Below, piece after piece: positions 16,776 to 25,477 of a stretch of 37,025 nucleotides of DNA. Made by a program: the position numbers and the translations under genes. Below the pieces are notes generated by a model. That model was not told the DNA's origin and did no database searches. It saw only the letters and a list, made by a program, of their open reading frames with translations. The stretch's first letter is position 1. Every line of letters begins with the position of its first letter. This stretch comes from Putridiphycobacter sp045110285. Its GTDB lineage: Bacteria > Bacteroidota > Bacteroidia > Flavobacteriales_D > Crocinitomicaceae. The stretch is taken from the NCBI GenBank assembly GCA_045110285.1, contig JBGCGA010000081.1, forward strand, positions 1-37,025, read 5' to 3'.

Positions 16776-16828
16776 ATATCACTTTTACTTAAAAGTGTAT
16801 GAATTTTAAAAAATTCGAATGCAGCTTA

Positions 16829-17509
16829 CTAAAAGTTAGGACGCAGTAAGTGAGATTTATAGAAGTCGTTAATAAATTTTACTGCCTCTTCTGGACTATC
16901 TGTTATTCTTAAAAAATCCATATCTTTTTCACTAATATTTCCTTCTTCGTTTAGCATTATATCTCTAATCCAATCCACCATTCCAGTCCAAAATTTTGAA
17001 CCAAAAAGCACAACAGGCTTAAGATCTATTTTTTTTGTTTGCATTAACGTTAATGCTTCAAATAATTCATCTAAAGTTCCAAAGCCGCCCGGAAAGGTAA
17101 TAAAGCCTTGAGTGTACTTCACAAACATCACTTTTCTAACAAAAAAATAGTCGAAATTAACAGGGTGGTTCACATACTTATTTCCACTTTGTTCAAAAGG
17201 CAATTCAATATTCAAACCAACCGATTTTCCATTGGCTAAATCGGCACCCTTATTACCAGCTTCCATAATTCCTGGTCCACCGCCAGTTATAACTCCATAT
17301 CCAGATTGAACAAGTAATTCTGAGGTTCGGACAGCATCTTTGTAATATTGATTTTCTGGAGAAGTTCTAGCTGAACCAAAAACTGATACACAGGGGCCAA
17401 TTCTAGCCATTTTTTCATACCCTTCAACAAACTCAGACATAATTTTAAATATGGCCCAACTGTCATTAGTTTTTATCTCATTCCAATCTTTATTTGCTAA
17501 TTCCGTCAT
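16829..17509 (-). CDS. LOG-family protein (TIGR00730-type nucleotide 5'-monophosphate nucleosidase)
   Basis: A 226-residue Rossmann-fold protein of the LOG/YgdH group, which removes the base from cytokinin-type or purine nucleoside monophosphates. The two signature motifs are GGGPGIMEA (77-85) and PGGFGTLDE (140-148), which form the phosphate-binding and catalytic site. The N-terminal extension of about 35 residues before CVSVFGS is longer than in plant LOG proteins. Bacteroidota LOG homologues have been annotated as lysine decarboxylases, but the motif assigns nucleosidase activity. Convergent with purC, divergent from the S9 peptidase. Confidence 0.88.
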   Translation of the reverse strand: MTELANKDWNEIKTNDSWAIFKIMSEFVEGYEKMARIGPCVSVFGSARTSPENQYYKDAVRTSELLVQSGYGVITGGGPGIMEAGNKGADLANGKSVGLNIELPFEQSGNKYVNHPVNFDYFFVRKVMFVKYTQGFITFPGGFGTLDELFEALTLMQTKKIDLKPVVLFGSKFWTGMVDWIRDIMLNEEGNISEKDMDFLRITDSPEEAVKFINDFYKSHLLRPNF

Positions 17510-17640
17510 TTTTCTAATTTGTGTTTGATTATTAAGATGTGAAAGTTAGTGTTTTTTTAACATCTAAATTGTGTTGTTTTTGTTAATATTTAGTGAAAAC
17601 TATGTGAACTGCAGGGTAGCAGTCATCACCTTAAGTTTTG

Positions 17641-17648
17641 TATCTTCG
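17641..17648 (+). promoter_or_regulatory. -7 element candidate for the S9 peptidase operon
   Basis: TATCTTCG (TAnnTTCG) lies 17 nt before the start codon, and a second related octamer TAAGTTTTG immediately precedes it. No -33 TTG at the expected distance. Confidence 0.35.
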
Positions 17649-17665
17649 CGTTTCAAATATGACGT

Positions 17666-19843
17666 ATGATTAGGAATTATATTTACCTTACTGTTATTAT
17701 TCTCGTTTTTTCAGGAACAAGTTGTGTCGCACAAAAAGAATTAAGTAATGAACGAATATGGGCATCTTCTGAATTCAGATCAGAAAGTATTTATTCGGTT
17801 AATTCAATGAATGACGGGGAGCATTTTTCAGTTTTAGAAGGAAATAAGATTGTTGAATACGCTTATGAAAATTTTGGAGTACCAACAAGAGTTATACTTG
17901 ACTTAAATACATTACTGTTTAATAGTAAACCGTTAAAAGCAGCTGATTATTCTTTTAATTCTGATGAGACACAGGTGCTAATTGCTACAAACTATAAAAG
18001 CATATACCGAAGAAGCTTTAAAGCTAATTATTACATAGTGGATCTAAAAACTAATGAAGTTATGGAGCTAAATGCTAACGGGCCGCAAGAGCTAGCAGAT
18101 TTTTCTCCTGATGGCAGAAAAGTAGCTTTTGTCCAGAATAACAATATTTATTATTACGATATTGATTCAAAAAAAACGATTGCTGTTACAACTGACGGCA
18201 AAAAAAACAATATCATCAATGGCGCTACAGACTGGGTTTACGAAGAAGAATTTGCCATTACAAAAGGTTTTTATTGGTCTCCAAAGTCTACCAGTATCGC
18301 ATTCTATCAGTTTAACGAAACTGATGTTCCTGAATTTACTATGCCGTTTTACTTCGGAAAAACCTATCCATTTAATTATACATTCAAATATCCAAAGGCA
18401 GGAGAGACCAATTCTAAGTTAGCAGTAAATATTTATGATTTAGCTACAAGGGCTACTTTTAACGTGCTAAAAACAAATAGTCTCTATGAATATTTTCCAC
18501 GCTTAAAATGGACCAATGGGGGTGAGCTTTGTATTTTAGCACTAAACAGACATCAAAATAATTTGTCGTATTTATTAGTGAAGGATTACAGTTCTGAAAA
18601 AACTGATGTGGTGGTGTTTTATACAGATTTATCAGACAGTTATGTTGAAATAGATGATAATTTAATTTTTTTAAATGACGAAGAATCATTACTCCGTACT
18701 TCCGAAAAAGATGGATATAATCACATCTATAAGATAGGTTTAGATGGAAAAGAAAAGCAAATTACTGAAGGAAAATGGGATGTGGTAGAATTAAAGGGTG
18801 TAAATGAGTCTAATGGAATGATTTATTATACTTCAGCCGAAGAGGGAGCGATATATAAATCGCTTTATTCCATAAGTTTAAAAGGAAGAAATCAAGAAGG
18901 ATTATCGAAGGAAAAAGGCAGTAATGATGCTGTTTTTAGCAAAGGGATGAAGTACTACATTAATTATTATTCCAATGCCAATACGCCCTATAAAATTACG
19001 CTTCATAGTAGTAGCGGTGAGGAATTGAAGGTGTTAGAGGATAATAAGACTTTGAGAAAAGAGCTGCGCAAAGCAAACTTATCTAACAAGGAATTTATTA
19101 CCATAAAAGGGGTGAAACATGATTTGAATGCATCTATTATTAAACCTAAGAATTTTGATCCTACCAAAAAGTACCCTGTTTACTTTAATATTTATAATGG
19201 ACCAGGCAGCAATTTGGTTGCTGACAAATGGCAAGGGAGTAATTATTTATATCATCAATTATTAGCAGATAATGGATATATTGTTATTTCTGTAGATACT
19301 AGGGGAACTATGTATAGAGGTGCAAAGTTTAAAAAATCTACTTATTTGCAACTGGGTAAATTAGAAACGGAAGATATGATTGCTGTTGCAAAACAAGTTG
19401 GCAAATGGGACTATGTTGACGCAGAAAGAATAGGAGTACAAGGTTGGAGTTATGGTGGCTATATGGCAGCTTTGTGTATGACTAAGGGAGCAGAAGTGTT
19501 TAAAATGGGAATTTCAGTTGCTCCAGTTACTAACTGGAGATGGTACGATAATATTTATACTGAACGATTTATGAGGACACCTCAAGAAAATCCACAAGGA
19601 TATGATGATAATTCACCAATTAATCATGTTAAATTAATGAAAGGTAGTTATTTAATTGTTCATGGAGCTGGTGATGATAATGTTCATTTGCAAAATACAA
19701 TGGAAATGACTGAAGCCATGGTTGCCAATAATATTGAATTTGACATGGCAATTTACACTAATAAAAATCATGGAATTTATGGCGGAAATACCAGACTTCA
19801 TCTGTTTAATAAATTACTAAATTTTACAATTAAAAACTTATAA
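17666..19843 (+). CDS. S9 family peptidase, dipeptidyl-peptidase IV-like
   Basis: A 725-residue serine exopeptidase that removes N-terminal dipeptides (usually after proline or alanine), probably in the periplasm. The signal sequence ends SGTSCVAQ, which could be read as either a lipobox (Cys20) or a signal peptidase I site after Gln23. The N-terminal eight-blade beta-propeller carries the double-Glu substrate motif DWVYEEEF. The C-terminal alpha/beta-hydrolase domain has the triad Ser595 (GWSYGGY), Asp670 (HGAGDDNVH) and His702 (NKNHGIYG). Length matches the family. It leads a tight run with a thioredoxin lipoprotein (3-nt gap) and tag, so peptide breakdown and disulfide chemistry in the envelope may be co-expressed. 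Confidence 0.95.
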   Translation: MIRNYIYLTVIILVFSGTSCVAQKELSNERIWASSEFRSESIYSVNSMNDGEHFSVLEGNKIVEYAYENFGVPTRVILDLNTLLFNSKPLKAADYSFNSDETQVLIATNYKSIYRRSFKANYYIVDLKTNEVMELNANGPQELADFSPDGRKVAFVQNNNIYYYDIDSKKTIAVTTDGKKNNIINGATDWVYEEEFAITKGFYWSPKSTSIAFYQFNETDVPEFTMPFYFGKTYPFNYTFKYPKAGETNSKLAVNIYDLATRATFNVLKTNSLYEYFPRLKWTNGGELCILALNRHQNNLSYLLVKDYSSEKTDVVVFYTDLSDSYVEIDDNLIFLNDEESLLRTSEKDGYNHIYKIGLDGKEKQITEGKWDVVELKGVNESNGMIYYTSAEEGAIYKSLYSISLKGRNQEGLSKEKGSNDAVFSKGMKYYINYYSNANTPYKITLHSSSGEELKVLEDNKTLRKELRKANLSNKEFITIKGVKHDLNASIIKPKNFDPTKKYPVYFNIYNGPGSNLVADKWQGSNYLYHQLLADNGYIVISVDTRGTMYRGAKFKKSTYLQLGKLETEDMIAVAKQVGKWDYVDAERIGVQGWSYGGYMAALCMTKGAEVFKMGISVAPVTNWRWYDNIYTERFMRTPQENPQGYDDNSPINHVKLMKGSYLIVHGAGDDNVHLQNTMEMTEAMVANNIEFDMAIYTNKNHGIYGGNTRLHLFNKLLNFTIKNL

Positions 19844-19846
19844 ATA

Positions 19847-20449
19847 ATGACAAGAGTATATTACGTTTTTTCAATTGCTTTGCTGATGTTTGCTTGTGCG
19901 AATTCAAAGTCGGTGGAAGAATCAACAGCCGAAACTAAGTTAAACAGTCCATCTGCTGTGCCTGCCGAGCCATCAGTTGCTCCAAACGGAGCGCTTCATG
20001 AAACAATTGATGGGGGAGCCATCACTGATGCACAAATCGCCGCTTCGTCAATCGAATGGCTAGATTTTGAAACTGCTATTGACAGAAACAGCAAAAATCC
20101 AAAGTACATTTTTATTGATATTTACACCGAGTGGTGTGGTTGGTGCAAAAAGATGGATGGGTCAACTTTTAAAGATCCTGCAGTGGTAAAATTTATCAAT
20201 GAAAATTGTTATGCGGTTAAAATGGATGCTGAAATGAAAGAATCTATTGCTTATAATGGAAAATTATATGAATATCGAAAAGTGAGTGAACGAAGTGGTT
20301 ACAATACTTTAGCTATGGGCTTATTGGATAATCAAATGAGCTTCCCATCCTTTGTGATTCTTGATAAGAAAGAGGCAAAGCGAGGAAAAATAATGGGGTA
20401 TAAAACACCACAGCCATTTCTAGCAGCATTGCAAAATTATGTCAAATAA
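19847..20449 (+). CDS. thioredoxin-fold lipoprotein with WCGWC motif
   Basis: A 200-residue protein: signal with lipobox LMFAC (Cys17), a low-complexity Ser/Ala/Pro/Glu tether (about 20-60), and a thioredoxin_7/DUF255-type domain (about 70-200). The redox motif is WCGWC (Cys97, Cys100), the sort found in DsbD-C-like and SoxW-like domains, and the cis-proline is Pro167 (SFPSFVIL). Likely a membrane-tethered periplasmic thiol reductase or isomerase; the partner is unknown. The start follows the peptidase stop by three bases, and the stop precedes the chosen tag start by one base. Confidence 0.85.
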   Translation: MTRVYYVFSIALLMFACANSKSVEESTAETKLNSPSAVPAEPSVAPNGALHETIDGGAITDAQIAASSIEWLDFETAIDRNSKNPKYIFIDIYTEWCGWCKKMDGSTFKDPAVVKFINENCYAVKMDAEMKESIAYNGKLYEYRKVSERSGYNTLAMGLLDNQMSFPSFVILDKKEAKRGKIMGYKTPQPFLAALQNYVK

Positions 20450-20450
20450 T

Positions 20451-21014
20451 ATGGTTGAAAGGTGTCAATGGAGCACTAAACATCAACATGAGCAAGACTA
20501 TCATGATAATGAGTGGGGTGTGCCTGTTTATGACGATCGACATTTATTTGAAATGTTGACATTAGAAGGTGCTCAAGCAGGTTTGTCATGGAGTACTGTA
20601 TTAGCTAAACGCACAGGTTATAAAAAAGCATTTTGTAATTTTGATATAGAAGCAGTAGCCAACTATTCAAGTCAGAAAATAGAAGCCTTAAAATCAGATT
20701 CGAGTATTGTAAGAAATAAACTTAAAATTGCCTCAACAATATCTAATGCTCAAGCTATTATTAAAGTGCAAAATGAATTTGGCAGTTTTAGCAAGTATTT
20801 GTGGAGCTTTGTAAATCATAAATCTGTTCAGAATAATTTTGCAACTTATGATGAAGTTCCAGCTTCAACAGAGCTTTCCGATAGGTTGAGTAAAGACTTA
20901 AAGAAACGCGGCTTCAAGTTTACAGGTACTACTATATGCTATGCTTATATGCAAGGAATTGGCATGGTTAACGATCATGTTTTAAGTTGCTTTAGACATA
21001 AAGCTTGCTCTTAA
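20451..21014 (+). CDS. tag: DNA-3-methyladenine glycosylase I
   Basis: A 187-residue Tag protein that removes 3-methyladenine from alkylated DNA, the first step of base excision repair. With this start, the zinc-snap residues Cys5, His18, His176 and Cys180 and catalytic Glu39 (LEGAQAGLSW) each sit exactly one residue beyond E. coli Cys4, His17, His175, Cys179 and Glu38. That register, and the start MVERCQW against E. coli MERCGW, favour this ATG over the one at 20439, which would overlap the upstream gene by 11 bases. It seems to be in the peptidase operon. Confidence 0.93.
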   Translation: MVERCQWSTKHQHEQDYHDNEWGVPVYDDRHLFEMLTLEGAQAGLSWSTVLAKRTGYKKAFCNFDIEAVANYSSQKIEALKSDSSIVRNKLKIASTISNAQAIIKVQNEFGSFSKYLWSFVNHKSVQNNFATYDEVPASTELSDRLSKDLKKRGFKFTGTTICYAYMQGIGMVNDHVLSCFRHKACS

Positions 21015-21105
21015 AAACTATTCAAGAAAAGATAGTGAATAAATAGTCACTGTTTCGAAATAATAAGTATCTCATTAATCTTAATTTTAACAGCTAAACA
21101 ATTCA

Positions 21106-21750
21106 ATGCAAGATAGCTTTAAACATAAAGGCATGCGCAAGCAGCTTATTCAAACTTTGGCTGAAAAGGGAATAAAAAATAGTCTTGTTTTAAAAGCTTT
21201 TGATGAAGTGCCACGGCATCTATTTTTGGACAAAGCTTTTACAGAGCAAGCCTATACTAATATGGCTTTTCAAATTGGGGCTGATCAAACCATCTCTCAC
21301 CCATACACAGTGGCTTTTCAAACTGAATTGCTTGATGTTAGTAAGGGTGAAAAGATACTTGAAATTGGAACTGGAAGCGGTTTTCAAACAGCTATATTGT
21401 GTCAGTTAGGAGCAAAAGTATTTTCAATTGAAAGACAAAAAGAATTGTTTTTAAAGACTAAGCATTTACTACCGAAGCTAAATTTTAATCCTAAATTAAA
21501 ATATGGAGATGGATACGAAGGATGGCCGAGTTATGGACCTTTTAATAAAATTATAGTGACATGCGGAGCACCATTTATTCCTGAAAAACTTGTTGAGCAA
21601 TTAAAGCCAGGTGGAAAATTAATCATTCCAGTAGGAGAAGGGGCTAAGCAAGAAATGATACTGATAGAAAAAGATGGCCTAGGTGAAACAATAATTACAA
21701 AAAAAGGGGTTTTTAGCTTTGTTCCAATGCTAAAGGATACAAATAAATAA
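21106..21750 (+). CDS. pcm: protein-L-isoaspartate O-methyltransferase
   Basis: A 214-residue Pcm/PIMT enzyme that methylates isoaspartyl residues with SAM to start protein repair in the cytosol. The substrate-binding segment GADQTISHPYTVA (58-70), SAM motif I LEIGTGSGFQTA (85-96), the acidic post-I residue (SIERQ) and the KPGGKLIIPVG segment are intact. Length is normal. Its stop and the next ATG share one base (TAATG), so the two unknown genes that follow are likely co-expressed with it. Confidence 0.95.
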   Translation: MQDSFKHKGMRKQLIQTLAEKGIKNSLVLKAFDEVPRHLFLDKAFTEQAYTNMAFQIGADQTISHPYTVAFQTELLDVSKGEKILEIGTGSGFQTAILCQLGAKVFSIERQKELFLKTKHLLPKLNFNPKLKYGDGYEGWPSYGPFNKIIVTCGAPFIPEKLVEQLKPGGKLIIPVGEGAKQEMILIEKDGLGETIITKKGVFSFVPMLKDTNK

Positions 21751-22346
21751 TGTTTACCAAAGTTGAAATAGCAAATATTTCAGGTGATGTAGCGCTATCA
21801 GTTGAAGGAATAGAGTATGAAATACTGACAGATTCCAAAGCTGAATGCTTATTATTAGATCAAGTAGTAAAGCAGCTAAAGTTGTCTAGATTCCAACACG
21901 CATATTGTGTTATCAATTCCGAAATCATTTATTTAAAAGTAATTAATTCTAACTTAGAGATTTTTGATGAATCCGTTCGGTTTAAGTATAGTGCAAAAAA
22001 GATTATTAATATAAATGATATCTATTTACACCATAAGCTTTTATTGATTTTAAGTAAAAGTGATTATTCAAGTGAATTATACGTAAAGTGGGGCAGGAAA
22101 AACGAGCTGTTTTTTAATACCTCTAAAGCTTCTAACTTTAATGTTGATGTGGATGTTTTGATGCAAAAATTAATGCCAAATTCTTCTGAAGAGCTTACCC
22201 TAAGTTCGCGATTTTATGTATTATTAAACGATTCCTTTTTAGATAAATTAAAAACTTACTTCACCTTTTGGAAGCAAACAAATAATGTTGAGTTAAACAT
22301 TCCATCATGGTATCATTCTCTTTATAAAACTTCAGAAACAGTTTAA
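21750..22346 (+). CDS. protein of unknown function, first of an unknown pair after pcm
   Basis: A 198-residue protein without signal peptide or membrane segment, probably cytosolic. It looks alpha/beta with a strand-rich first half (VEIANISGDVALSVEGIEYEIL, then FQHAYCVINSEIIYLKVINS). I do not recognise a family or a catalytic motif. The ATG overlaps the pcm stop by one base and the next gene follows after 5 nt, so the three form a compact transcription unit. The second half is rich in Leu, Ser, Phe and Tyr. Function cannot be deduced. Confidence 0.7.
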   Translation: MFTKVEIANISGDVALSVEGIEYEILTDSKAECLLLDQVVKQLKLSRFQHAYCVINSEIIYLKVINSNLEIFDESVRFKYSAKKIININDIYLHHKLLLILSKSDYSSELYVKWGRKNELFFNTSKASNFNVDVDVLMQKLMPNSSEELTLSSRFYVLLNDSFLDKLKTYFTFWKQTNNVELNIPSWYHSLYKTSETV

Positions 22347-22351
22347 AAAAA

Positions 22352-23155
22352 ATGGATTCATTCTTTACAATTATATACATTAAAACCAATCGTTTATCTG
22401 ATGAAAGGATCGCTGTAGGCTTGTTGAGTAATGACAATGGTTTGCCTGAGTTTCGGTTTTCAGAACATAAACTCAATTTTGCACTTAAACAGTTTAAACC
22501 CGAAATGACCAGGAGCATAAAGCGCAGCTTGCATTTGCTAGCCAAAGATGTAAACCAATACGTAAATGGTGAGACGACAATTCCAATGTTTGATCAGCCA
22601 TATGCCAAAAAAGTACTTGAAAAACTAGTGCTAAAGAAACGCGGGCTTCTATACTTTAGCGAATTATTTGAAATACTTAAGCCTATTGAGTTTAAGACGT
22701 TGTATGAGAAATATGTGTTTTCTGACTGGAAACGCAGTACTGAGCAAAAAGGCAAGGCAGGATTGGTATCATTTAAAAGTAGGTTTAATCAGTATGTTGG
22801 GCATAGAAGATTCCAATCATTCGAACTAAAAAAATGGATAAAAGATGATGAGTTTCCTTTACTTAGTGTTCCTGTTCAAGTAGATTTATTTCGACAAAAA
22901 AATGGATTTACCATATTCAAAGCAATTGATTTTCAACTAACTGAAAATACTGTTCAACAGCATATTGCTACCTATAGAATGTTAATTGAAAGCCTAAGCG
23001 CATACTCTAATATGAAAGGCTTAAGTAAGGGGAGGTATTATTTGGTCTATGAAAATCCAAAATCGCAACGGAAACAGCAATTTGTTCAAAAAGTAAAAGC
23101 TAATTACAAGTTGTTCGAGCTCATTAAAATGAGTGAAATGGCCGACAAAATTTAA
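22352..23155 (+). CDS. protein of unknown function, DUF3037-like N-terminus
   Basis: A 267-residue, basic, soluble protein. The opening FFTIIYIKTNRLSDERIAVGLLSNDNG resembles the start of DUF3037-type proteins (strand, short acidic turn, 'xxVGxxL' strand), followed by helical Lys-rich stretches (KRSLHLLAKDVNQY, LEKLVLKKRGLLYFSELF). The middle, FQSFELKKWIKDDEFPLLSVPVQVDLFRQ, and the end are not recognised. The resemblance is by eye and is weak. The gene follows the preceding unknown by 5 nt and shares its stop tetranucleotide TTAA with the converging gene downstream. Confidence 0.7.
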   Translation: MDSFFTIIYIKTNRLSDERIAVGLLSNDNGLPEFRFSEHKLNFALKQFKPEMTRSIKRSLHLLAKDVNQYVNGETTIPMFDQPYAKKVLEKLVLKKRGLLYFSELFEILKPIEFKTLYEKYVFSDWKRSTEQKGKAGLVSFKSRFNQYVGHRRFQSFELKKWIKDDEFPLLSVPVQVDLFRQKNGFTIFKAIDFQLTENTVQQHIATYRMLIESLSAYSNMKGLSKGRYYLVYENPKSQRKQQFVQKVKANYKLFELIKMSEMADKI

Positions 23156-23724
23156 GCCAGACGTTTTAAAACGTACTGACTTACCTTATTGTAGAATTGC
23201 TCAGGTGTTTGTGCTCTCCAGCTTACATCTTCCAGCTCTCCACCAGCGACAATATAATAGTCAATATTTTCAGATTTTATTTCTTCCATCACATGCTCCC
23301 TAAAGTTAAGAAAAGCGATCCAACCATCTTGGTCTTCTACTTCGTCAAACCACTCTTCGTAATAACAGTCGTCTGAACTATGAAAGTTCAATAGGTTTTC
23401 ACCAATCACTATAAATTTGGAGATTCCCTCAGCCATTAGTAGCTCAATAAAATCTCTTTTTAAGGTCATGATATCATTGTCAATGGCATCATTCCATTCA
23501 CCCAGTAATTCAATAATGCAATATCCTTCTGAATAATCTGCAAACAACAGTTTTACAAAAAGTCCAGGGCAACCCACGTCATCCCATTGAGGATGGATTG
23601 CAAAATTATAAATCTTGTTTGTGAATTCGAACTCACTATACTCCCTTCCGAAAAACGGAGATTTACTGTCTGCCTCAGCAGTGTAAAGACCTCTCCAATT
23701 ATAATATGGCTCAATTGTATGCAC
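23152..23724 (-). CDS. conserved-looking Bacteroidota protein of unknown function
   Basis: A 190-residue acidic cytosolic protein. Aromatic blocks that look conserved: EPYYNWRGLYTAE, GREYSEFEFTNKIYNFAIHPQWDD, IELLGEWNDAIDNDIM, and FIVIGENLLNFHSSDDCYYEEWFDE. From memory this pattern recurs in Bacteroidota hypotheticals, but no function is known to me. The start is GTG at 23724, fixed by an in-frame TGA two codons upstream and by the conserved-looking N-terminus; there is no ATG nearby. A near-perfect promoter ends four bases before the GTG, so the mRNA may be leaderless. The stop overlaps that of the converging gene in a shared TTAA. Confidence 0.8.
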   Translation of the reverse strand: MHTIEPYYNWRGLYTAEADSKSPFFGREYSEFEFTNKIYNFAIHPQWDDVGCPGLFVKLLFADYSEGYCIIELLGEWNDAIDNDIMTLKRDFIELLMAEGISKFIVIGENLLNFHSSDDCYYEEWFDEVEDQDGWIAFLNFREHVMEEIKSENIDYYIVAGGELEDVSWRAQTPEQFYNKVSQYVLKRLA

Positions 23725-23728
23725 GTAT

Positions 23729-23759
23729 CAAAGATAATTTCTAATTTTACAGGAAACAA
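23729..23759 (-). promoter_or_regulatory. consensus promoter of the leaderless-looking gene
   Basis: Minus strand TTG (23759-23757), 20-nt spacer, TATCTTTG (23736-23729): both elements match the Bacteroidota consensus. The GTG start codon begins only four bases after the -7 element. The opposite strand carries TAATTTTA (23742-23749) with a TTG at 23715-23717 for the divergent lipoprotein gene, so the two promoters overlap in a 43-nt gap. Confidence 0.55.
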
Positions 23760-23767
23760 TACCCATT

Positions 23768-25453
23768 ATGATTATTCCCTTAAAAAATCAAAAAAATGTA
23801 TCAATACTAATAGCTGCATTCATTGGATTAGCAGTTGTTAGTTGTGGTGGTGCTGAGATGGACAGAAAAGATAAAGTGGCAGCCATAGTTGGCGCTTTAC
23901 AAGATCCTTTTTTATCAGCCACTTTAACACCTCAAATTTTTATTGATAAGTCTGGAATAGAGGATGGGGCATTGCCATTTGCTTATCAAACAATCACTTC
24001 TTTTTTGATCAGTGAAAACAAAACTGGAATTGCAAATAACGAGCAGATGCAAATAATTGTAGAAAATTCGACAGGAATGGTTCCTAATGCTTTTGCATTC
24101 ATTCCGCTTCATGATCAATCTTTGTTTAAAAAATTAATAGAAAGTGAACTAGGTGAGTCTACCGAGAAAAATGGTGTGTCTTATATTCGGAAGGATAAAG
24201 ACAATTATGTACTAGCTTGGAAAGATGACTTGGCCATTGTGACCAACATTCCACTGTCTTTGGATAATTTATTTTCAAAAGGAACAAATGAATCTAAAAA
24301 AGTGGCTACGAGATTAGTTAATTTATTGAACGGTGTATCAAAAAAAGCCATTAATAATGACTTTAGAGCATTTTTTGATAAAGAGGGGGATGTTCTTTTA
24401 TATGCAAATGGAAATAGCGCTTATGAAATTATTGAAGGGATGCGATTCATCTCTAACAAAGAAAAGGCAGAATACAAAGAAATGCTAAGTGGTACTGTAT
24501 TAGAGTCAGCTTTAAATTTCGAAAATGGAAAAATAACCTTGACGTCTGATTATGACATTGCTGAAGGTTTAGAGGCTTATTTTAATGTGCTTAAAAGCGA
24601 AGGATTGTCTGATGAGATGCTTTCTTTTGGTTTCAGTCCTGATCCTATCATGGCCGTTTCATTGAATTTATCATTAAAAGACGTAGTGAAAGTATTGAAC
24701 ATGCAACGTGAACTTTTTGAAGTTGATGACATAGAGAGAGACCTTGCTAAAATGAATTTTAAATTAAGTGAAATTGATGATTTACTCACTGGTGAGATGC
24801 TTGTAATGTTTGATTCTCTAGTGGTGACAGAGCGTTCATACACAGATTACAAAGGGGTTGAAAAAAAATATACAAATGAAGAGCCAATTTTTGGAACTGT
24901 AGTAGGGGTAAAAAATGAAAAAAGGGTAGCAGAGTTAATTGCTCAATCTTTGCCTGAAGGAATAGAGCCGGGTCGCTTAGGAAAAGAATACTATGCCATT
25001 AAAAACAATAAACTGTTTATTACAAACTCAGAAGAATGGATGGCTGCATTTAAAACTGGAAAAACAGTTAGTATAAATAACGGAGATGGATTTCTTTCAA
25101 GCGGTCCAATTGGTATTCAAATGAAGTCGAACATGGCTGACCAACTAGAATTAGGGCTAGATGAATTGGAATCGTTAAATGGGCAAATAACGAATATGCT
25201 CGCTAAAGCGACAGATGCTGGAATGGAAATGACAATTCAATTGAAAGACGATAACATCAATTCACTAAGATTAATTGTTGAAAGTTTGCTAGAAGAAATA
25301 GAAAAAGAAAACTTGCGAGATAATTCTGCACTTGAGTCTATTATTGACGGTGAACTGATGGAACAGTTTGAAGAAGATGCTTCTGAGAGTATCAAAGAAA
25401 TTCTAAACAGTGAGGAGGTAAAAAACCTTCAAGAAGCATTAGAAAACTTTTAA
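23768..25453 (+). CDS. large lipoprotein, DUF4836-like
   Basis: A 561-residue lipoprotein: hydrophobic segment (about 11-25) and lipobox AVVSC with Cys26. The rest has the two-domain, strand-rich look of Bacteroidota DUF4836 proteins: repeated FIPL/AFIP-type blocks, DNYVLAWKDDLAIVTN, a middle part SDPDPIMAVSLNLS-like with 'FGFSPDPIMAVSLN', and a C-terminal KNNKLFITNSEEWMAAF, ending in a long Asp/Glu-rich helix. The family has no established function. Outer-membrane-associated location is likely. Divergent from the leaderless-looking gene with only 43 nt between starts. The family call is moderate; the lipoprotein call is firm. Confidence 0.75.
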   Translation: MIIPLKNQKNVSILIAAFIGLAVVSCGGAEMDRKDKVAAIVGALQDPFLSATLTPQIFIDKSGIEDGALPFAYQTITSFLISENKTGIANNEQMQIIVENSTGMVPNAFAFIPLHDQSLFKKLIESELGESTEKNGVSYIRKDKDNYVLAWKDDLAIVTNIPLSLDNLFSKGTNESKKVATRLVNLLNGVSKKAINNDFRAFFDKEGDVLLYANGNSAYEIIEGMRFISNKEKAEYKEMLSGTVLESALNFENGKITLTSDYDIAEGLEAYFNVLKSEGLSDEMLSFGFSPDPIMAVSLNLSLKDVVKVLNMQRELFEVDDIERDLAKMNFKLSEIDDLLTGEMLVMFDSLVVTERSYTDYKGVEKKYTNEEPIFGTVVGVKNEKRVAELIAQSLPEGIEPGRLGKEYYAIKNNKLFITNSEEWMAAFKTGKTVSINNGDGFLSSGPIGIQMKSNMADQLELGLDELESLNGQITNMLAKATDAGMEMTIQLKDDNINSLRLIVESLLEEIEKENLRDNSALESIIDGELMEQFEEDASESIKEILNSEEVKNLQEALENF

Positions 25454-25477
25454 TACAATGGTAGAGCGCCAGTGAGG

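Noticed and set aside
16780..16797. hairpin CACTTTT/AAAAGTG after purC as a strong terminator
   Set aside because: There is no T-run on either strand, so it is mentioned only as a weak possibility in the purC entry.
20439..20450. tag start at 20439
   Set aside because: It overlaps the upstream gene by 11 nt and shifts the zinc-site register away from E. coli Tag.
23768..25453. clear functional name for the DUF4836-like lipoprotein
   Set aside because: Only the overall layout and length suggest the family; no motif defines a function.
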